A DNA stretch of 64,000 nt. Source: Cyclobacterium sp. 1_MG-2023 (GTDB taxonomy: Bacteria > Bacteroidota > Bacteroidia > Cytophagales > Cyclobacteriaceae). A program made the translations under genes and the position numbers. A model generated the notes under the pieces. That model made no database searches, was not told the origin of the DNA, and saw nothing but the letters and a program-made list of their open reading frames with translations. The DNA is taken from NCBI RefSeq assembly GCF_030546805.1, contig NZ_JAUOPC010000003.1, positions 310,001-374,000 of the forward strand, written 5' to 3'. Below, one piece after another: positions 9,401 to 17,514 of this stretch (the first letter of the stretch is position 1; the number at the start of each line of letters is the position of its first letter).

Positions 9401-9970
9401 GGTGATTCAGGTGACAGAAAAATAATAGGAAATTCTACCCCTCGATTCAGATATAGCCTGGACCTTTCCGGACAATATAGAAATTGGGATTTCAGAATTT
9501 TTATTCAAGGTGTAGCTAAAAGAGACTGGATGCCAAACGGACCGTACTTTTGGGGTACTGGAGGTCAAAATATGTGGCAGGCAGCTGGATTTATGGAGCA
9601 CATGGACTTTTACAGGGACGAGAATTCTCCAATGGTACAAGCCGGATTGGCAGGCGTGAATCTAGATTCCTATTTTCCAAGACCAGTCTTTGATAATGGT
9701 AAAAATAACCAAACGCAAACAAGGTTTTTACAAAGTGCAGCTTATATGAGGCTGAAGAACTTACAAATTGGATACAGTCTCCCATCAGCAATTGTCTCTA
9801 AGCTCGGTGTCGGCAACGCTCGCTTTTATGTGTCAGGAGAAAATCTTTTAACCTTCTCTAAAATGTCTAAAATATTTGATCCTGAATCAGTGGGATTATC
9901 AGGCTGGAATGATGGTAAAACCTATCCTTTCTCAACTGTTTATTCATTGGGTCTAAATGTTAACTTCTAA
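6461..9970 (+). CDS. SusC/RagA-type TonB-dependent outer-membrane transporter with STN signalling domain
   Basis: The protein has 1169 residues. After a signal region (about 1-32) comes an STN (secretin/TonB short N-terminal) domain at about 44-115, which contacts the periplasmic part of FecR. A carboxypeptidase-D regulatory-like domain follows at about 138-210 (IRGTVVDETGAPIPGVTV to FSFIGYEAQQI). Next are the TonB-box region EVVVVGFG at about 216-223, a plug at about 230-345 (LVLIDGMDGN, LKDAAAASVYGSRAAFGVILV) and the 22-strand barrel ending in a terminal aromatic (VNF). It imports large oligomeric substrates across the outer membrane with its SusD partner, whose gene begins 12 bases downstream. 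The STN domain and the upstream sigma/fecR genes mark it as a regulated transducer. The ligand cannot be told from sequence. Confidence 0.96.
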   Translation: MKNYLLRIIVRITKQTLKLFLPMLLGIQTLVAEPSTSQSLEDYQVQLYANGESLVEVLSKLEKQTDFVFAYNQSVLTDKTKVRLSVSTNLKEALEKLSALVAFDFKRVNENIYVIKKPKVNKLSPVLAKNKIEKFAIDIRGTVVDETGAPIPGVTVSIPGTSIGTATDLDGKYSISVPEGSELVFSFIGYEAQQIKVGSQSVINVTLVEEISSLNEVVVVGFGEQKKANLTGAVTTIDAAVIAERPVQNVGQMLQGVIPGLNLQTGGLGGELDQSLNFNIRGAGTIGQGSTSSPLVLIDGMDGNLNALNPQDIENITVLKDAAAASVYGSRAAFGVILVTTKSGKEGKAKVNYNNNFRFGQPRGLPEMMDSHTFALYYNEAAYHAGRSPIFDDETIDRIVQYQNGTLETSTIPDNNGERWQYYSASNGNTDWFAEQYKSMTFSQEHNLSVNGGSENAKYYVSANYLDQGGLTRHADDNFNRYGITAKVDLKINDKLSFLYNNRFVREYFTKAMHLNNLFYHNVARRWPTVPVKDPNGYYSYPSEINQMKTGGRVNNLKDFYYMQGQLTYTPKENWNVIASINYRLINTNNDTNVLPAFAYDVDGEAYPAPVFWNAAGHTAVSQFNQKEDFFTTNIYSDYSFEIGEGHNFKVMAGFNSELNKYRNISASRTGLITPTVISINTATDNFQNAGALNHWATAGFFGRLNYNYKEKYLFEFNSRYDGSSRFIQDLRWNLFNSASVGYNLAREDFWTWDDKIQMFKIRGSYGELGNQNTSSWYPFYLTQPFSVNSGSWLVNGVKPNTATAPGLISRFMTWERVRSYNIGLDMGMFDNRLTLNFDYFTRLTLDMVGPAQELPAILGTGVPLINNADLKSWGFEFESTWRDNIGDFNYSVRGVLSDDQMKVTKYPNDTYNLSQWYEGELSGNIWGYETVGIAKDQAEMDQHLETTNQNQMGTNWMAGDIMYKDLNGDGTVNAGSNTLGDSGDRKIIGNSTPRFRYSLDLSGQYRNWDFRIFIQGVAKRDWMPNGPYFWGTGGQNMWQAAGFMEHMDFYRDENSPMVQAGLAGVNLDSYFPRPVFDNGKNNQTQTRFLQSAAYMRLKNLQIGYSLPSAIVSKLGVGNARFYVSGENLLTFSKMSKIFDPESVGLSGWNDGKTYPFSTVYSLGLNVNF

Positions 9971-9982
9971 AGAGAATTTGTG

Positions 9983-11980
9983 ATGAGAATACATATAAAA
10001 TCTAAATTATATATAGCCTTAGCAATGGCATTGTCATTGTTGAACATGTCTTGTAATGAGTTTCTGGAAAGAGAGCCTTTATCCGTAGTTACACCAGAAG
10101 CTTACCTGCACTCAGAAGCCGATTTGGCGGCCTACACCATTGCCAATTATGCTTTTCCTACACATTCCGGATGGAATGTAGGTACCTTTGGCTATGACAA
10201 CCATACAGATAACCAAGCCACTACCAATGCAAGCAATAGGTGGATACCTGGAGAATATAGAATTGGCCAAACAGGTGGTTCATGGAGTTTTGGACAAATT
10301 AGAGACATGAATTATTTCTTGGAAACTGTTGTCCCTCGTTGGAAAGCCGGTGGGATTTCAGGCAGTACTTCCAATGTGGAGCATTATGTAGGAGAAGGGT
10401 ATTTTCTAAGAGCCTATGAATATTTTAATAAGGTGCAAAACTTGGGGGATTTTCCAATTGTTAAAAATACCCTCCCTGATGATTTGGAAACTTTGACCGA
10501 AATTTCTATAAGGAAACCTAGAAATGAAGTGGCAAGGTTTATTATTTCTGACCTTGATTCTGCTATCAATCTATTATTGGTAAGCCCTCCCGGAGGAAAA
10601 AATAGAATCAATCAAATGGCAGCATTGACTTTCAAATCAAGGGTAGCTTTACATGAAGCCACATGGTTGCTTTATCATAAGGGTACAGCCCATGTGCCTG
10701 GTGGACCGGGATGGCCTGGAGAGGCTGATAATCCTAACTTCAGTTTGGATATAGATCAAGAAATTGATTATTTTCTTGGTGAAGCAATGGAAGCTGCTGA
10801 GCTGGTTGCTGATCAGGTTTCATTGACAAGTAATACCCTAGACAATGGTTATGATTCCTCAGAAAATCCTTACCATAAAATGTTTGGAGACTTGGACATG
10901 AGTCAATATGAAGAGGTTTTGTTATGGAGACAATACGACCATACTCTTGGTATTCGTCACAACATCAATGCTTATATCAATTCCAACGGAGGGAATACCG
11001 GATATACCAAAGGTTTGGTGGAAAGCTTTTTGATGGCCAATGGTTTACCCATATATGCAGATGGATCAGGATATCATGGAGATGATTTTATTTCCGATGT
11101 AAAAGCGGATAGGGACAACAGGCTTCAATTATTTATGAAAGATGCAGGTGAAGTCAGGTTAATAGGCCAAACCAATGCAGATGGATCACCTGTTCTCATA
11201 ACTGAGCCTGAAATTATTGGTAACCAAGAAACCAAATATGTAACCGGATACGGAATTAAGAAAGGTTTTAGTTATTTGCCTTCTCAGACAGTAGGTGAAG
11301 CAGGAACTGTAGGTTCTATGGTGTTCAGAGCAGCTGAAGCATACCTGAACTATATTGAAGCCTCTTACCTGGCCAAAGGAAGCATAGATGCAAAAGCAGC
11401 AGCTTATTGGGAAGCGCTAAGGGTGAGAGCTGGCGTTAGTCCGGACTTTAACCTAACCATTGCCAATACCGTGATTAGCAAAGAAGCTGAAGGGGATATG
11501 GGCGCTTATTCTGCCGGAGAAATGCTTTCAGATCCAATTTTGTACAACATCAGAAGAGAAAGAAGGAATGAGTTGATTGCTGAAGGTATGAGGTACTTTG
11601 ACCTGAAACGTTGGAGAGCTTTGGATCAGCTTAAAACAGATCCCTATATCGTAAAAGGATTCAAGCTTTGGGGCCCGATGCAAAGTTGGTATGTGGATGA
11701 AGAGACCAGTGAAACATTATTGATTCCGGCCGGATCCGAAGGTTCAGCTACCCCGAATGTTTCTAATCCGGATGAAAGTGATTACCTGCTTCCTTACAGA
11801 ATTATGCTTGGAGGTACTAATCTTGTAAAGGATGGATACGAATGGGCTTCTGCACACTATCTGGAGCCTATTGCTATTCAGCATTTTATCATTACTTCCC
11901 CAAGTGGAGATCCATCAAATTCAGTGATTTACCAAAATCCGGGATGGTCACTTCAGGCAAATGAAGGAGCATTGGAGTAA
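9983..11980 (+). CDS. SusD/RagB-family nutrient-binding lipoprotein
   Basis: About 665 residues, long for a SusD. A lipoprotein signal ends in LNMSC (lipidated Cys about 24), followed by the SusD opening NEFLEREPLSVVTPEAY. TPR-like helices form the core, as in GYFLRAYEYFNKVQNLGDFPIV and LNYIEASYLAKGSIDAKAAAYWEALRVRAGV. The C-terminal signature IRRERRNELIAEGMRYFDLKRW is diagnostic for the family. A GTG at 9980 precedes the ATG chosen here. It is the surface lid partner of the SusC immediately upstream. A factor-independent terminator lies about 30 bases past the stop, so the regulated unit ends here. Substrate is unknown. Confidence 0.95.
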   Translation: MRIHIKSKLYIALAMALSLLNMSCNEFLEREPLSVVTPEAYLHSEADLAAYTIANYAFPTHSGWNVGTFGYDNHTDNQATTNASNRWIPGEYRIGQTGGSWSFGQIRDMNYFLETVVPRWKAGGISGSTSNVEHYVGEGYFLRAYEYFNKVQNLGDFPIVKNTLPDDLETLTEISIRKPRNEVARFIISDLDSAINLLLVSPPGGKNRINQMAALTFKSRVALHEATWLLYHKGTAHVPGGPGWPGEADNPNFSLDIDQEIDYFLGEAMEAAELVADQVSLTSNTLDNGYDSSENPYHKMFGDLDMSQYEEVLLWRQYDHTLGIRHNINAYINSNGGNTGYTKGLVESFLMANGLPIYADGSGYHGDDFISDVKADRDNRLQLFMKDAGEVRLIGQTNADGSPVLITEPEIIGNQETKYVTGYGIKKGFSYLPSQTVGEAGTVGSMVFRAAEAYLNYIEASYLAKGSIDAKAAAYWEALRVRAGVSPDFNLTIANTVISKEAEGDMGAYSAGEMLSDPILYNIRRERRNELIAEGMRYFDLKRWRALDQLKTDPYIVKGFKLWGPMQSWYVDEETSETLLIPAGSEGSATPNVSNPDESDYLLPYRIMLGGTNLVKDGYEWASAHYLEPIAIQHFIITSPSGDPSNSVIYQNPGWSLQANEGALE

Positions 11981-12010
11981 TTACTTAACCGTATAAAACT
12001 AGAATTTCTA

Positions 12011-12044
12011 AAAAGCAATACCCTTTAGGGTGTTGCTTTTTTTT
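12011..12044 (+). terminator. Intrinsic terminator after SusD of regulated unit 1
   Basis: A 13-bp stem is formed by AAAAGCAATACCC (12011-12023) and GGGTGTTGCTTTT (12028-12040), with one G-T wobble and a TTTA loop, followed directly by a run of T. It ends the sigma-fecR-susC-susD unit and separates it from the next susC. Confidence 0.88.
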
Positions 12045-12354
12045 ATAATGAACAGTGTAATTTTTTTAATAAGATTTAGGGTTTATAAAAATGAAGATTT
12101 AATAAGTTTAAACCCTGTGAAAAATTGCTTTTAGCAGGATATTTAATCATGATTAAGTGTTTAGTATTTATTTTAGTGTGTAAAATAAACAAAAAAATAT
12201 GGTTTATTTTATATATTGTTGCCCGGTAATCGGATGGTTTTAAACCGATTTTATAATTCTTATAAAATGTTAAGAAATCAGATAACCCTAATTATCCTGT
12301 AATTATCAATTCAGGATCTTTTATAATTATTCAATAACCCAAAACAATAACCCC
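12045..12354. other. AT-rich upstream region of the second susC
   Basis: No gene is visible between the terminator and the ATG at 12355. The region is very AT-rich. A dyad AATCGG (12228-12233) / CCGATT (12245-12250) encloses a GGTTT-T-AAACC palindrome; it could be a regulator site or a leader hairpin. No sigma or FecR gene serves this unit, so its control must come from elsewhere. Confidence 0.4.
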
Positions 12355-15300
12355 ATGAGAAAAAAGTCTACAACCTTCCGGTTGGTATGGCTGCTTGTGT
12401 TTGCTGGAATCTTATTTTGTTTTCAGTTGCAAGTAATTGCCCATGCAGTTAAACCAACCCCCAATTTACCTTTTAAAATTGAGAATGGAATATCCAAAAT
12501 CCACCTTCCGGCTTCTATTAGTGGGACGGTAGTTGATCAAGACAATGTCCCCATTCCCGGTGCCACAGTAATTGTGGTAGGCACAAATATCGGAACCGTT
12601 ACTGATATAGACGGGAAATTTAATATTGAGGCTACCTCTGGACAGGTGCTTAAAGTTTCTTTCATTGGTTTCGAGTCTGAGGAAGTAACCATTGCCAATC
12701 AGACAGTAATTAATGTCGTTTTACAAGAAGACATGGCCTCACTTGAAGAGGTTGTTGTTGTTGGTTATGGTGTACAGAAAAAATCTGACCTGACAGGAGC
12801 TGTGGTAAGAGCTGACATTGAGGCTTTCCAGGAATCTCCAAATGTCTCTATTATGCAATCCCTACAGGGCTCTGTTGCCGGTTTAAATGTGGGACAAGTG
12901 AATCAGGCCGGTGGAGAGCCGGATATTCAGATTCGTGGACGTACCTCTCTTTCGGGAGAACAAAGCCCTTTGATTGTCATAGATGGGGTCATTTATAGGG
13001 GGAATATCAATGATTTAAACCCCAATGATATCAAGTCAATTGATGTGCTTAAGGATGCAAGTGCCGCCGCCATTTATGGTTCCCAAGCATCTAATGGTGT
13101 GATTATTCTAACCACCAAGAAAGGGGTGGATTTAGGAAAGCCAACCATTAATTACTCCAATAGTTTTACCTTTCAAAAGCCGATTAAAGAGTTTAGAACA
13201 GGTACGGCCGCCGATTATTTAAAGAAAACTGAAGAATCTGATTTGTACAATAGCCGTACTGAGGCATCGGGATACTTGGAGCCCAATCCTAACTGGGAGC
13301 CCTCCTCCAACTTTAAAACAAGCGATGAAATTTTGGCCTATAACCAAGGACGGTCAGACAATTGGTATGGCCTGATGACCAATGACAACCCCTATATACA
13401 AAATCATAATTTGTCTCTGGCAAATGCTACCGAACGATCAAATTATTACATTTCACTCGGCCATACCGATCAAAAAGGCCATTTGGTGAATGAAGGTTAC
13501 AATAGAATTAATGCAAGGGTTAATCTGGAGACCACTGTAACGGATTGGTTAACCTTCGGCTTGCAATCTTCTTTTACAAGGAGCAACTATATGGGCCCAA
13601 CACCAAGCTTAGGGAATCGGTATTTATCTCCTTTTGCCACTGTTAGGGATGAGAATGGAGAATACATCCAGATTACCGGAGGAAACACCATTAACCCCAT
13701 GGTGCAATTGGAAGCAGACCTTGTAGACAAAAGGCTTAATTTCTTTGGTAACTTTTATGCCCAGATAGACTTTCCTTTTTTGGAAGGCTTAAGTTATAAG
13801 GTCAATTATCTTAACAATTATACAACGAATCAAGATTACTATTTTAGAGAATATGCCAGTAATTTTCAAGGCGGAGGCCAAAAGATGTATCAATTGAATT
13901 ATAATTGGTCAAGTGATCATATCCTTACCTATAACAAAACCTTCAATGATGTTCACAATGTATTCCTAACCTTGCTTTACGGAGCTGAGAGCCGTGAATC
14001 AGAATACACCCAAGCGACCTCATTTATCTACGCCAATACAGCACTAGGGTACAATAGCCTTCAATCCGGAAGTGCAGACCAACAACGCACTAGTTCAGGG
14101 GCTTGGGATGAGTCCAGCCTTTATCAAATGGCCAGGTTATTTTATGGATATGACCACAGGTATTTGTTCACAGGGACCGTCAGGAGAGATGGTTTTTCCG
14201 GCTTTGGGGCTACCAATAAATTTGGCATTTTTCCATCGCTATCTTTTGCCTGGGCTGCTAGTGAAGAAAAATTTATAGCTGACAATGCGAATTGGTTGAA
14301 CAATCTTAAATTAAGAGTGTCCTATGGATCTAATGGAAACAGAACGGTAGGCAGGTACCAAACATTAGCCACCGTGGCCGGAGGGTTTAACTATATTACT
14401 GCAGATGGCACACCGCTTTATACCCAGGCCATAGACAAACTGGCTAGCCCAAATCTTAAGTGGGAAACCACCACAGGGGTCAACTTAGGAGTGGATTTTG
14501 CAATTCTCGGAAATAGGATTAGTGGATCCATAGATTATTACAATAACGAGACCACAGACTTATTGTATCAGGTAGACATACCCGGTATCAGTAGGTTTGA
14601 AACTTTCCCGGACAACCTTGGCCGAATTCATAACCAAGGGCTGGATATAGCCATCACCACTGCCAATATTAGGAAAAATGATTTGACTTGGGAAAGTACT
14701 TTTATGTTTTCAAGAAATAGGAACGAACTCAGAGAATTGCTGGGTTTTGACCTCGATGGAGATGGGGTAGAGGATGATTTGGTTTCTGAAGGTTTATTCA
14801 TCGGTTATCCTTTGGATGCGATCTTTGATTATTCCATCAATGGATTATGGCAGGTAAATGATGAAATTCCTGTTTATTCTGACTTGGGGGCCTACAAGGT
14901 GGTGGATATCAATGGAGATGGAGACATAGATCCAGCGGATCGAAGTATAATTGGCTATGAAGAGCCTTCCTATCGCTTTAGTATTGCCAATACCGTTACT
15001 TATAAAAATTGGACATTTAGACTATTTATCAATTCTATTCAAGGGGGGAATTCAAGGTATTTGGGGATGGACAATATCAATAGTTGGCAAATTATTAATC
15101 AAGAAAATCACTTCAATAATGATTTTCCATTGGGCTTGGATTACTGGACACCGGAAAATACCGATGCTATTTATGAGCGCCCCAATATTAATATTTCCAG
15201 TGGTATAGCGGGAACAAGGTACATTCCTAGAAGCTTTGTAAGGCTACAGGATGTTTCTCTGGCTTATAATTTCCCAAGGGGATTGTTGACCAAGCTTAAA

Positions 15301-15450
15301 ATTCAAAACCTTAAGGTATTTGTAAGTGGGAAAAACTTGTACACCCTAACCAAATGGCCTGGCTGGGATCCTGAAACCGGGCAAAATATTAACCGAACAG
15401 GAAGGCCCGTACTCAAGGGCTATTCCATGGGGTTAAACCTTGGGTTTTAA
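12355..15450 (+). CDS. SusC/RagA-type TonB-dependent transporter, no STN domain (module copy 1)
   Basis: The 1031-residue protein begins MRKKSTTFRLVWLL with a signal peptide to about residue 30. It goes straight to the carboxypeptidase-regulatory-like domain (ASISGTVVDQDNVPIPGATV, about 55-125), then EVVVVGYG at about 136-143. A plug (LIVIDGVIYRG, LKDASAAAIYGSQASNGVIIL) and barrel ending in LGF follow. There is no STN domain, so it is a transporter without the trans-envelope signalling arm. Its first 150 residues, including the normally fast-evolving signal peptide and the bases just upstream of the ATG, closely resemble those of the SusC at 20811, although plug and barrel differ strongly. 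Its partner SusD follows with the genes nearly touching. Confidence 0.95.
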   Translation: MRKKSTTFRLVWLLVFAGILFCFQLQVIAHAVKPTPNLPFKIENGISKIHLPASISGTVVDQDNVPIPGATVIVVGTNIGTVTDIDGKFNIEATSGQVLKVSFIGFESEEVTIANQTVINVVLQEDMASLEEVVVVGYGVQKKSDLTGAVVRADIEAFQESPNVSIMQSLQGSVAGLNVGQVNQAGGEPDIQIRGRTSLSGEQSPLIVIDGVIYRGNINDLNPNDIKSIDVLKDASAAAIYGSQASNGVIILTTKKGVDLGKPTINYSNSFTFQKPIKEFRTGTAADYLKKTEESDLYNSRTEASGYLEPNPNWEPSSNFKTSDEILAYNQGRSDNWYGLMTNDNPYIQNHNLSLANATERSNYYISLGHTDQKGHLVNEGYNRINARVNLETTVTDWLTFGLQSSFTRSNYMGPTPSLGNRYLSPFATVRDENGEYIQITGGNTINPMVQLEADLVDKRLNFFGNFYAQIDFPFLEGLSYKVNYLNNYTTNQDYYFREYASNFQGGGQKMYQLNYNWSSDHILTYNKTFNDVHNVFLTLLYGAESRESEYTQATSFIYANTALGYNSLQSGSADQQRTSSGAWDESSLYQMARLFYGYDHRYLFTGTVRRDGFSGFGATNKFGIFPSLSFAWAASEEKFIADNANWLNNLKLRVSYGSNGNRTVGRYQTLATVAGGFNYITADGTPLYTQAIDKLASPNLKWETTTGVNLGVDFAILGNRISGSIDYYNNETTDLLYQVDIPGISRFETFPDNLGRIHNQGLDIAITTANIRKNDLTWESTFMFSRNRNELRELLGFDLDGDGVEDDLVSEGLFIGYPLDAIFDYSINGLWQVNDEIPVYSDLGAYKVVDINGDGDIDPADRSIIGYEEPSYRFSIANTVTYKNWTFRLFINSIQGGNSRYLGMDNINSWQIINQENHFNNDFPLGLDYWTPENTDAIYERPNINISSGIAGTRYIPRSFVRLQDVSLAYNFPRGLLTKLKIQNLKVFVSGKNLYTLTKWPGWDPETGQNINRTGRPVLKGYSMGLNLGF

Positions 15451-15479
15451 TGATTTTTAGGCCATTAAATTTTAAAAGT

Positions 15480-17180
15480 ATGAAAACGATAAAAAATAAT
15501 TTCCTGATATTAATCGCATGCCTGTTGGTTATTGGATGTAATGAAGACAGTTTTTTAGAAGAGATCCCCAAAGATTTTCTTTCTCCAGAAATCGCCTATG
15601 TGACTGAAAATGATTTTGATGCCGCTGTTTTAAACCTGTATGCACAAGTTAGAAATGAATTCTTTACAAGTGATAACCAAAATAGCTTTCCCGCCATTTC
15701 ATGGGATGGAACAGACATGGTATACGCGCATAAGAATTTTGGGACAAGACCTGATTGGGGAGGGTCGTTGCTTCTACCCACCAATACAAGTCTAGTGTAT
15801 GAAGCCATGTGGAAACCTGCCTATCGCATTATCTATGATGTCAATGTAATCATAGGAAGATCCGAAGGTCCCCAAAGCCTATTAACAGCCGAACAAAAGA
15901 AAAGTACGCAAGCTGAGGCTGCCTTTTTTAGAGGTTATATGTACAAAATGTTGGCCAACCTGTATGGAGATGTGCCCATAGTTTTGGAGGAAGTAACTTC
16001 GCCAAGAAGAGATTTTGTTCGTTCCAGCAGAGAAGAGGTATACCGGCAAAGTGCTGCTGATTTATTATTGGCTGCCCAAGAATTACCTGATGTGGATGAT
16101 GTGGATAATTCCAGAATCAATAAACTGGCAGCTTACCATTTATTGTCTGAGGTATATATTTCTTTGGGTAGGTGGCAGGAGGCCGTCGATGCAGCTTCGC
16201 AAGTTATTGATCATCCCCAAACTGCATTGATGACCGAAAGATTTGGATCAATGGTGGATCATCCTACATTTGGAGGGGATGTTTACTGGGACTTATTCAG
16301 ACAAGGAAACCAAAACCGAATGTCCGGCAATACAGAGGCCATATGGGTATTGCAATACGAATTTAATGTCCCGGGGGGAAATGATGGTTTCCAATTGGAA
16401 AGGACAGTAATTCCGAGGCTTTGGCAAGCCAAAATAGCCAATAATGATGGATCCGTTCACCCATTGATCCCTTATCCAAATACCAATTACTACGGCAGAG
16501 GATCAGGATTCATGAGCCCTACCCGTTATTTGTATGACAATATTTGGAGGAAAAGTGGCTATGATCAAGACATGAGGAATTCGGAGTATAATATAGTAAG
16601 GGATTTTATTGTCAATAATCCAAGCTCAGATCACAATGGGAAATGGGTCTTCAAAGACAATGTACCCATAGCCCTAAGTTCTGTAAATGATACAACAAGG
16701 AATTTCTTTCCAGTATTTGCAAAAGCTTCAGTAGTCGGTCAACACCCAACGGAATTGTACCATAATGATCAAACTGTCCCCGGGTCGCTTACCAATTCTG
16801 CCCAGCGAACTTTTAGAGACAGGTATGCCATACGCTTGGCTGAAACTTATTTGTTGAGGGCCGAGGCTTACCTTGGACTGGGAGATAAGGAAAACGCTGC
16901 TGCAGATGTAAATACGGTAAGGAGTCGAGCTCAAGCTCCGGATGTAAGTCCTGCAGATTTGGACATGGATTATTTATTGGATGAGCGCTTGCGTGAATTA
17001 CATTATGAATCCTTTCGTTTGTTAACACTTACTAGGTTAGGTAAATTGGTGGAATGGACAAAAGCCAAGAATCCATGGGTAGGAGATTTGTACCAAAGTC
17101 ACAATAATTTATGGCCCATACCTTTCAATGAAATTGAAAAAAATATTGAAGCAGATTTAGGTCAAAATCCGGGCTATTGA
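15480..17180 (+). CDS. SusD/RagB-family lipoprotein (module copy 1)
   Basis: About 566 residues when started at the ATG at 15480, which gives a clean lipoprotein signal ending LVIGC (Cys20). An in-frame ATG at 15450 that overlaps the susC stop would add ten residues ahead of the signal peptide and is less likely. SusD features are NEDSFLEEIPKDFLSPEIAY after the Cys, AEAAFFRGYMYKMLANLYGDVPIV, RLAETYLLRAEAYLGLG, LDERLRELHYESFRLLTLTRLGKL and the ending WPIPFNEIEKN to NPGY. It is the surface substrate-binding partner of the SusC at 12355. A PhoD-like phosphatase gene comes next on the same strand, which is the basis for guessing a phosphorylated substrate. Confidence 0.94.
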   Translation: MKTIKNNFLILIACLLVIGCNEDSFLEEIPKDFLSPEIAYVTENDFDAAVLNLYAQVRNEFFTSDNQNSFPAISWDGTDMVYAHKNFGTRPDWGGSLLLPTNTSLVYEAMWKPAYRIIYDVNVIIGRSEGPQSLLTAEQKKSTQAEAAFFRGYMYKMLANLYGDVPIVLEEVTSPRRDFVRSSREEVYRQSAADLLLAAQELPDVDDVDNSRINKLAAYHLLSEVYISLGRWQEAVDAASQVIDHPQTALMTERFGSMVDHPTFGGDVYWDLFRQGNQNRMSGNTEAIWVLQYEFNVPGGNDGFQLERTVIPRLWQAKIANNDGSVHPLIPYPNTNYYGRGSGFMSPTRYLYDNIWRKSGYDQDMRNSEYNIVRDFIVNNPSSDHNGKWVFKDNVPIALSSVNDTTRNFFPVFAKASVVGQHPTELYHNDQTVPGSLTNSAQRTFRDRYAIRLAETYLLRAEAYLGLGDKENAAADVNTVRSRAQAPDVSPADLDMDYLLDERLRELHYESFRLLTLTRLGKLVEWTKAKNPWVGDLYQSHNNLWPIPFNEIEKNIEADLGQNPGY

Positions 17181-17222
17181 TCAAGCTATCATAGGATGAT
17201 AAGGCAGTGTTCATAAATAAGT

Positions 17223-17255
17223 CGGTATTATTGTCTAACCGAGGCAATAGTACCG
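17223..17255 (+). terminator. Hairpin after SusD (module copy 1), possible terminator
   Basis: CGGTATTATTG (17223-17233) pairs with CAATAGTACCG (17245-17255), an 11-bp stem with one G-T wobble and an 11-base loop. There is no clear T-tract, so termination is probable rather than certain. Confidence 0.45.
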
Positions 17256-17284
17256 GCCATTTCCACTGGTGTTCATAGCACTTC

Positions 17285-17465
17285 AACCCGAATTATTTTA
17301 TAGGATTTCTTGAGCTTTCTAAGGGAGTATTGTATTTAAAAGATAATTAGGTTGTTTGGATATTTTCCCTTAGCATCGCTACGGTGAAATGGAATACAGC
17401 AACAAAGTATTTGATTTTGATGTAATTTCAGCACCTAATAGATTGTCTTTTGCCTATTTTAGGTT
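17285..17465 (-). repeat. Degenerate copy of a MITE-like element (inverse of 38911-39080)
   Basis: Reading the element at 38911-39080 in reverse complement, this stretch matches it block by block. The blocks are AACCCG at the left edge, AAGATAAT.AGG.TGTTTGGA.ATTT at about 17339-17365, TAGCATCGCTA.GGTGAAAT.GAA.ACAGCA at about 17371-17400, TGATTTTGA.GTA..TTCAG at about 17412-17430, then TAATAGAT. The element has no coding capacity. It fills most of the gap between susD and the PhoD-like gene and probably carries that gene's 5' untranslated region. Confidence 0.7.
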
Positions 17466-17514
17466 CAATGAATAGCTATAGTAAGTGAATATTCAAACAC
17501 ATAATTTAATTAAA

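Noticed and set aside
14951-15208. Plus-strand 85-codon frame within the SusC gene
   Set aside because: It lies in another frame of a convincing SusC barrel and shows no independent start signal or motif.
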